64,000 bases of DNA. Origin: Nemertoderma westbladi. Its lineage: Eukaryota > Xenacoelomorpha > Nemertodermatida > Nemertodermatidae. This document shows positions 32,070 through 40,900 of the stretch, piece by piece. How positions within the stretch are numbered: position 1 is the first letter of the stretch; each line of letters begins with the position of its first letter. A model generated the notes under the pieces. It did no database searches. It was not told the origin of the DNA and was given only the letters and a program-made list of their open reading frames with translations. The stretch spans positions 62,001 through 126,000 of the forward strand of contig JAUCBJ010006887.1 in NCBI GenBank assembly GCA_032718475.1, in the 5' to 3' direction. Both the position numbers and the translations under genes were made by a program.

Positions 32070-34573
32070 GTAAGTATCCGCTGTCGAGCGGGCTCCTAAA
32101 GTATCCTGCAGATTTTTACAGTAAGTATCCTGCAGATTTTTACAGTAAGTAACCTGCAGATTTTTACAGTAAGTAACCCGCTGTCGAGCGGGCTCCTAAA
32201 GTATCCTGCAGATTTTTACAGTAAGTATCCTGCAGATTTTTACAGTAAGTATCCTGCAGATTTTTACAGTAAGTATCCTGCAGATTTTTACAGTAAGTAT
32301 CCTGCAGATTTTTACAGTAAGTAACCTGCAGATTTTTACAGTAAGTAACCCGCTGTCGAGCGGGCTCCTAAAGTATCCTGCAGATTTTTACAGTAAGTAT
32401 CCCGCTGTCGAGCGGGCTCCTAAAGTATCCCGCTGATTTATACAGTAAGTATCCGCTGTCGAGCGGGCTCCTAAAGTATCCTGCAGATTTTTACAGTAAG
32501 TATCTTGCAGATTTTTACAGTAAGTAACCTGCTGTCGAGCGGGCTCCTAAAGTATCCTGCAGATTTTTACAGTAAGTATCTTGCAGATTTTTACAGTAAG
32601 TAACCTGCTGTCGAGCGGGCTCCTAAAGTATCCTGCAGATTTTTACAGTAAGTAACCCGCTGTCGAGCGGGCTCCTAAAGTATCCTGCAGATTTTTACAG
32701 TAAGTATCCCGCTGTCGAGCGGGCTCCTAAAGTATTCCGCTGATTTTTACAGTAAGTATCCGCTGTCGAGCGGGCTCCTAAAGTATCCTGCAGATTTTTA
32801 CAGTAAGTATCTTGCAGATTTTTACAGTAAGTAACCTGCTGTCGAGCGGGCTCCTAAAGTATCCCGCTGATTTTTACAGTAAGTATCCGCTGTCGAGCGG
32901 GCTCCTAAAGTATCCTGCAGATTTTTACAGTAAGTATCTTGCAGATTTTTACAGTAAGTAACCTGCTGTCGAGCGGGCTCCTAAAGTATCCTGCAGATTT
33001 TTACAGTAAGTATCCGCTGTCGAGCGGGCTCCTAAAGTATCCTGCAGATTTTTACAGTAAGTATCCTGCAGATTTTTACAGTAAGTATCTTGCAGATTTT
33101 TACAGTAAGTAACCTGCTGTCGAGCGGGCTCCTAAAGTATCCCGCTGATTTTTACAGTAAGTATCCGCTGTCGAGCGGGCTCCTAAAGTATCCTGCAGAT
33201 TTTTACAGTAAGTATCTTGCAGATTTTTACAGTAAGTAACCTGCTGTCGAGCGGGCTCCTAAAGTATCCTGCAGATTTTTACAGTAAGTAACCCGCTGTC
33301 GAGCGGGCTCCTAAAGTATCCTGCAGATTTTTACAGTAAGTATCCCGCTGTCGAGCGGGCTCCTAAAGTATCCCGCTGATTTTTACAGTAAGTATCCGCT
33401 GTCGAGCGGGCTCCTAAAGTATCCTGCAGATTTTTACAGTAAGTATCTTGCAGATTTTTACAGTAAGTAACCTGCTGTCGAGCGGGCTCCTAAAGTATCC
33501 CGCTGATTTTTACAGTAAGTATCCGCTGTCGAGCGGGCTCCTAAAGTATCCTGCAGATTTTTACAGTAAGTATCTTGCAGATTTTTACAGTAAGTAACCT
33601 GCTGTCGAGCGGGCTCCTAAAGTATCCTGCAGATTTTTACAGTAAGTATCCGCTGTCGAGCGGGCTCCTAAAGTATCCTGCAGATTTTTACAGTAAGTAT
33701 CCCGCTGTCGAGCGGGCTCCTAAAGTATCCTGCAGATTTTTACAGTAAGTATCTTGCAGATTTTTACAGTAAGTATCCTGCAGATTTTTACAGTAAGTAA
33801 CCTGCTGTCGAGCGGGCTCCTAAAGTATCCCGCTGATTTTTACAGTAAGTATCCGCTGTCGAGCGGGCTCCTAAAGTATCCTGCAGATTTTTACAGTAAG
33901 TATCTTGCAGATTTTTACAGTAAGTAACCTGCTGTCGAGCGGGCTCCTAAAGTATCCTGCAGATTTTTACAGTAAGTAACCCGCTGTCGAGCGGGCTCCT
34001 AAAGTATCCCGCTGATTTTTACAGTAAGTATCCGCTGTCGAGCGGGCTCCTAAAGTATCCTGCAGATTTTTACAGTAAGTATCCTGCAGATTTTTACAGT
34101 AAGTAACCTGCTGTCGAGCGGGCTCCTAAAGTATCCTGCAGATTTTTACAGTAAGTATCCGCTGTCGAGCGGGCTCCTAAAGTATCCTGCAGATTTTTAC
34201 AGTAAGTATCCTGCAGATTTTTACAGTAAGTATCCGCTGTCGAGCGGGCTCCTAAAGTATCCTGCAGATTTTTACAGTAAGTATCCCGCTGTCGAGCGGG
34301 CTCCTAAAGTAACCTGCAGATTTTTACAGTAAGTAACCCGCTGTCGAGCGGGCTCCTAAAGTATCCCGCTGATTTTTACAGTAAGTATCCCGCTGTCGAG
34401 CGGGCTCCTAAAGTATCCCGCTGATTTTTACAGTAAGTATCCCGCTGTCGAGCGGGCTCCTAAAGTATCCTGCAGATTTTTACAGTAAGTATCTTGCAGA
34501 TTTTTACAGTAAGTAACCTGCTGTCGAGCGGGCTCCTAAAGTATCCTGCAGATTTTTACAGTAAGTATCCCGC
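32070..34573. repeat. Satellite array, right part (2.5 kb)
   Basis: Same X and Y modules as 3769-20196, including the hybrid CCGCTGATTTTTACAG units that dominate the end of the left part. This supports one original array split by element A. A frequent local variant is TATCTTGCAG followed by AACCTGCTGTCGAG. The array stops at ATCCCGC (34573), where the LTR of element B begins. Confidence 0.97.
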
Positions 34574-35530
34574 TGTTGGGTTGGTGTAGTGGCGTAAATA
34601 TCACGTAATGATGAGTTCCCCACTGAACCGCCCAAATCAGGTAACCCGCCCGTCCGGTGGAAAGGAAACTGATAACTAAACGCTCCAGTGTGGTGTCTGT
34701 GCAGGCCGATCCCTACACAGCACCATAGTAATACAGAATATAGACAGAATATAAACAGATAACAAACAATAAATCAGATGCATTTACAAAAGATAAAATA
34801 ATATAAGTGAATACGTAAAATGAATAAGGAATCTGTACTACTAAAGAACTGTGCCATAAAACAACGATATCACCTTCCACTCTTGTCACCAAACCAACTG
34901 AACCAATATTGCTAATCTGTGTCTAATGTACCCCGGTAGCGCGGATGAATATTCCCTAGTAATGAGCCAGACTGGGGTTTAAGACCCCAGCCTGGCACCC
35001 GTACATAGCAAAACCCTAATTAAGTACATAATCCTACTACCTAAAACTAAAACCTACTGAAACCCCCCCAATATAACAATAAATACGTACTACATAATGT
35101 AGTACATATTGACCGCCTAATTGTACATTCCTATCTCTGGCAAGGCTAATATCCCATCTCCCTGCTACCTCTGTCTTGCTACAGGTGTGGCCTGGTGGCC
35201 AACCTGTTCCCGATCACGTGCTCTTTGTATACCTCGTTTGTAATCCACCTAGCCCCATGTCTGTATTGGTACCTTGAGAGTTGACTTGGTGGAAGGCGTA
35301 CGTAGTAACCTAATACTAATATTCCTGGAAATCACTGCAGCCCAGTCCCCCCCCCCCCCCCCCGTGTGCCCTGTAACTAGTCAGTTCCGTAGTCCTACCT
35401 ACACCTACAGTACAAACGCTACAGTAATTACCCCTACAGTACAAACATTAGGCTTGGGTGGGAAACCCGTGGTACTCGTATAATATAATGTGTGGATTTG
35501 GGAAGGGTAAGGTTCCGGTTGTCGGACACA
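34574..35530 (-). repeat. 3' LTR of element B (957 bp)
   Basis: On the plus strand it starts TGTTGGGTTGG and ends GGACACA, so in element sense it runs TGTGTCC...CCCAACA. It matches 46161-47120 apart from scattered substitutions and the length of a C tract (17 C here at 35347-35363, 18 in the other copy). Confidence 0.93.
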
Positions 35531-35564
35531 CTCCCCCTTGGGAGTGTAAATGATTTACACTCCC
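35531..35564 (-). promoter_or_regulatory. Polypurine tract and adjoining perfect hairpin of element B
   Basis: In element sense, AAGGGGGAG (35539-35531) lies directly before the 3' LTR and is a good plus-strand primer. Beside it, 35540-35564 is a perfect hairpin with an 11-bp stem (GGGAGTGTAAA / TTTACACTCCC) and a 3-base loop. Confidence 0.7.
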
Positions 35565-37935
35565 ATATCTAAAGGCACGAGCCAGTAGACACCCTGTGAA
35601 CGTCAGGGAAGGTAGGCGACTCCTAAACAATCCGTCGGTTGTCGGTAAAAAAAAATTGTGGTAAAAAATGGATAAAAATAATGGTGGGTACTGTTGACCC
35701 GGAGTATGGTTTTAAAAACGGGAGTTGATAGTCCCTTTACCAATTCGCTGTGAGTCAGCACACTAGACGAGTTTCCGCTGACCCCACAGACGATTGACAT
35801 CAACACCCATCTGGGTGTTGATATCGTGAAACGGTTTAAGCCCCGTAACGCGCTGTTCAGTGCCATCCACTCTCGGATATAGGCAATGGTATCACACCAT
35901 AAAGGATTCATGATACGAAATAATGTAAATAAATTAATTAAAAAACACATTTTGTTCGTTGTGCCACGCACACACACTCATTCACTCGTATGTACTTTGG
36001 GTGACCCCTGCACCACTTATTGGTGATGGGCACACCCATGGACACCACATCGCTACGCTCTCTGACGTTTTTTACGATCCTTTGGGCACCCATTTAAATA
36101 TTTATAATCTCTCCGAACGCGCTATCGGTTACTTTCTCCAGGTCCGGCTCTATGGCACGGCGAGCCCCCAAATGTGGGATCGACCCCCTGCATCCTGGCG
36201 AACCCAGGGTGCTACCCATCCGCCCAGCTGCGCTCCAACCAGCTACTCTGTGTCATTCGTTAACTTCCAACTTACATTCTCATTCCTGTCTCAATCACTG
36301 CACACGGTGCTATCTCATTCCAAACAACCTCAAATTGTTGTGGCCGTCCGTATCGGGCCACCCCCAATGTGCGCACGTACCTGTGATAAGGTAGGTGGGC
36401 CCCATTGGTGGTACCTACTTGTTCGGTACCGTCAGTTGTGAATGGGAGCGTCCACAGCGACGAACCCCACTCGTGGGTGGCGTCTTCTGCTTCACCCACT
36501 GCTGTGTGACTGTTATACGTAACTTTCATACACACGTACGTACACACATACACTCTAAATACTAAGTTAACCAAATCACACCACTCTGTAAACTGTGTTG
36601 AACTATCCACCCGTAATAACGCATACACACTCGCACACCCCCCCCCCCCCCCCCCCCCCCCCTTTGAGCTCCCCGAAACAGCCAATGGTGGATACTTATA
36701 GACGGTTTACTCCATAAACATTGTAATCATTCAGTGGTGCGTACCTACATGGATCAAATGGAACAAAAAAAATGCAAGTATTGCATCGGGCATTGCAAGG
36801 TGTGGCTTGTAAATATGTACAGCGTGACGTATAGTCTCGGTTCTCTCGTGAGGTGCAGTCAAATAACTCTCGTAAAATACAGTTAAATCTCCCGTAAGGT
36901 GCAGTCAAATAACTCTCGTAAAAATGCAGTTAAATCTCCCGTAAGGTGCAGTCAAATAACTCTCGTAAAATGCAGTTAAATCTCCCGTAAGGTGCAGTCA
37001 AATAACTCTCGTAAAATGCAGTTAAATCTCCCGTAAGGTGCAGTCAAATAACTCTCGTAAAAATGCAGTTAAATCTCCCGTAAGGTGCAGTCAAATAACT
37101 CTCGTAACGTGCAGTCCTACTTGATTCGCCGTCTTTTACGGTCATTGATATCCTCCTCCTTCTGGTCCTCCACCTCCCTGTGGTATTTCACCACGTGTTC
37201 GAGGTAGTAGGTCCCGGTGTAGTCAGTCTCAGTCTGTCGAACCTGTGCATAAGCGACGTCTGCAGCTTATATCCCTGTTGGTCCGTGGATAGGCGCCGGA
37301 AAGATCTCGTTCCGGCCCAGAAGGTGTACGTGCCGCTGTCGTCCGACATGACGCTACTCGCGCACTAAGTGCCTGAAGAGGCAACGGAGTTTAGAGTTTG
37401 CTGGGTTGCTCAATTTCGAGGTTGCCAGCCGTATACTCTCGGTAGCCTTGGTCACGGCAGTATCTTCCACGTATACTAATATCGTATAATCAATAGATAT
37501 ATATATTGTTTCCTGTAAGAACAAGGTCTCAGTTGTACAGTAATTGTTATTACAGTTAGCTAGTAAAAGGTTGGGAGTTATACCTTTGTAATAAGTGTAT
37601 TGTACCACGAATTCCCCCTACATTACAAACTATCTAGGTTACATTTAGTATTTTAGGATATTACGTAATTATGGATGGTGCTGTGTGCTATCTATTATTA
37701 TTATTATTGAAATTACAAATTCGTGTGAGTGCACGGTAATCAATAAATCATTTACATATAAGTCTTACAGTTGTAGTAAGTAAGCCAACTAGGCCAATTT
37801 GATATAAAATAATATTATAAACACACTAAAGGTAAATAAGGTATTATCAGTTTATTACTTCACTGGTATTACTGCGAATCGCCTGACGCCACGTATTTAT
37901 AGTCGGGTCGTCGCGACTAAAGTCACGTTATTAGG
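35565..37935 (-). other. 3' region of element B: hairpin, poly-C, tandem repeat and small broken frames
   Basis: 2.4 kb between the pol stop and the polypurine tract. A second perfect hairpin (11-bp stem ATCAACACCCA, 2-base loop) is at 35799-35822. A run of 25 C is at 36638-36662. A 46-47 bp tandem repeat, about six copies, fills 36843-37113 and alternates AGGTGCAGTCAAATAACTC with a TGCAGTTAAATCTCCC half. Two minus-strand coding-like frames follow upstream: one with ATG at 37349 that stops at 37188, and one open to 37117 that ends in the basic tail DRKRRRIK. They overlap in different frames, as if one small gene were broken. No family recognised. Confidence 0.55.
36843..37113. repeat. 46-47 bp tandem repeat in the 3' region of element B
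   Basis: About six units, each with TCTCGTAAAA(A)TGCAG and CTCCCGTAAGGTGCAG halves. Units differ mostly by one A in the CGTAAAA tract. The two halves resemble each other (both read CTC-CGTAA-G/A-TGCAGT), so the unit is itself a doubled 23-mer. Confidence 0.9.
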
Positions 37936-40900
37936 TTAGTGTGCTGCTTCAAGGAGGCAACACTTGTTGACTGGTCGACGATAGACCTTCCCTGAAGCCT
38001 TCCGTAGACTCACGGTGCGAACGTGACCATCCTCACTGTCGTGGGTCCTAACCACACGAGCCATGTCCCAGTCTCCCTTCTGTAATGTGTCATCGGTCAC
38101 AATGACAAGGTCTCCCAACTGTAGATCGCGGTACTCTTTGTTCCACTTTCTCCTCTGTCTTAACGTGGGTAGGTACTCTCGTACCCAGCGGTTCCAATAC
38201 TCGTTCTTACACCGCTGAGCGACGATATATGGGTTGCGTAAGTCTCCCTCGCCGATCTCTCCCAACGGGTCTCGGACAGTTACTGGGCCTACACCCAACA
38301 AGTGGTTTGGCGTGAGGGCCTCCAGTGACTTCGGGTCATCGGTGGTAGCCACCAGGGGTCGTCCGTTAACAATGGTTTCGACCTCGGCGAAGATGGTTCT
38401 CATCGCGTCTTCTGTCACTACGTGTCCGTGTGTAACGGCCTGAATGTGGCGTTTCACCACGCCCACCATAGCCTCCCAAACACCGGACATATGAGGGGCA
38501 TAGGGTGTGTGAAACGACCACTCGATTCCCAGTTCTTGGGTCTTCTCCACCGTCCCCTTGACGAAGGCCTGTTGTGCTCCTTCTAGTTCGTGTTCAGCAC
38601 CGACGAAGTTGGTTCCGTTGTCCGAGGAGATCTTCTTCGGTTCACCTCGGCGCGCGATAAAGCGCCGCAATGCGTTGAGAAACGCCGCTGCTGAAGCATC
38701 TGGTACTAGTTCGAGTGCTATAGCCCGCGTGGCATAGCAGACGAATATTATTCCATACCCCTTTCGCATGGTCTTGAGTACTCGTCGAGTCCATCGAACG
38801 TATAAATCGATGGGGCCGAACATATCCACCCCTGTGTGGTGGAACGGTACGAGTCCCGCCGTTACCCTATCTTTCGGTAGCGGCGCCATCAGCTGTTCTA
38901 GCCGTCTATGCCATATCTTCTTACATTTAATGCAACCGCTGAGGATCTTCCTCACGGTTTGCCTGAGTCCAGTAGCGGTGAAGCGTTTACGCACCGCCAC
39001 TATCGTCGCATCCTTACCCCCATGCGCGATGTCACAGTGTGTCTGCCACACCACTTGGTTCAGGGCCGTGGAGCCCGCAGGTAATATCATGGGCTGGCTT
39101 GCCACTATGAAATCCTTGGCGTTTGCCAACCGGGCCACGGATGCTACCATGATACCACCCTCCAACTGGGGTGCTAACTTTCGTAGCGGACTGCTCTTCT
39201 GTACAGGCTTACCCTCCCTGAGCCTCCTCCACTCCTCAGGGTAAGCTCGGGCCTGTACGTAGGTCACTACCATCCTCTCTGCCTCCTGTATAGGCAACCT
39301 GATGGGTATGGTCTTGGTTATTCGGTACTTAGCTAAGGCTATGAACCAAGCCACCCTGTTGATCGTCCTCCTCCACGTTGAGGACTTGTCTATGATCCTG
39401 TCAATCCGGGGGTCTCTGACCGCCGGTGTGGTCACCATGGAGCACACCCGGACCTCCGGGTCCGCTTTCAGAAGCTCCGACGCATTGGCCTCTGGGAACA
39501 AAGGCCAGTCCTTCCTGTTGGGTAGGAAAGTCGGCCCGTGTTGCCACAGGTCCTCTTTCTGTTCGAAGGGGACCTCTAGGCTCCCCCTCGATACAAGGTC
39601 AGCTGGGTTCTGGTCAGTGGGGCAGTAGCCCCAATCACTAACCTCTGTTAGGGTGCGGATATAGTCCACCCGGTTGGCGACGAATACTTTGAATCGCCTA
39701 CTCGGGTGGCTGATGTATAGCACCACAGTGGTGGCATCAATCCAATATCTCACTAGTACGATGCACCCCAGGGCCCTTATAATGACCTGGGCCATCTGCA
39801 CGGCCAGTACCGACGCCATTAGTTCTAGGCGCGGTATGGTGGCCTGTGCTTTGGGTGCTACCCTTGCTTTGCTATAGACCAGACGTGGGCGGTATTTGGC
39901 TGACTGCTGGTGCAAGTAGGCAACTGCCCCATACCCCACGCTGGAGGCGTCCGCGAACACATGTAGCTCTACAGCTGCCATGTCCCCGTTTGGAAAGTAA
40001 GGCCGTGGGATAATGAGACGGGATATTTGTTCCAGGCTCATTAACCAGGCGTTCCACCTGTCGGCCATCCTGGCAGACACCGGAGCATCCCACGCTCCAT
40101 TGTCTAAAGTCACCTCCCTCAGAATCTGTTTTCCTACAAGTATGTTTGGTGCCACAAGGCCCAGTGGGTCATATATCCGTGAAATGAAAGACAAGTAGGC
40201 CCTCCTCGTATGTACCACCTGAAGAGGAGCCTTAAACTTGTATTCTAGTACGTCTGAGGCTTTCTCCCAGGAGATGCCCAGTACCCGAGAGTCTGGCTTA
40301 CTCGGGTCTGATGTTACCAGTGCCGAGGTGGTCTCCGGGTTGGCACAGTCTGGTGGGATGTATGAGGCCGGCTGCCCCATATCTCCCCCCAGGAGGTCGC
40401 CATTGTCATCGTCGGCGCTCGGGTCTGATACCTTTCCCTCTTCCTTGTCCATCGCATACATGAACTTGGGTGAGTTGGAGCGGAACTTGGTAAGGTTGAA
40501 ACCGCCCGTGGAAAGGCAGTCGCGGGCCGTGATGGCCAGCTGGATGAGGTCGGCTTCGGAGTTACCCGACTTCATCCCATCGTCAACATAAAAATCGTTT
40601 GTTATAAAGTCTCTCACGGGCGGAGCCACCGACTCACTCGCGGTAGTGCGTCGTAGTGCTGTGGTGGCCACACACGGGGAACACTTAGCCCCGAAGATAT
40701 GTACCAACATCTGGTACACCTCCGGCGCTGTGTCCAGCTGATCCCCACTATACCACAGGAAACGCTGGCTGTCCGCGTCGTCTTCATAAACGAAGACCTG
40801 GTGAAACATGGCCTCTACGTCACATGTGAAGGCGTAGAGGCCCATGCGGAACCTTAGCAGGATGTCAACCCCGCTATTGAAAACATTGGGTCCCTCTAAT

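Noticed and set aside
3769-34573. A CRISPR-like array (regular repeats with spacers)
   Set aside because: There are no unique spacers. Both modules repeat throughout and the surroundings are animal retroelements.
35959-36441. A 160-aa plus-strand frame inside the 3' region of element B
   Set aside because: Antisense to the element, no recognised domain, and overlapped by equally long minus-strand frames. It could be a captured repeat but I cannot support a gene.
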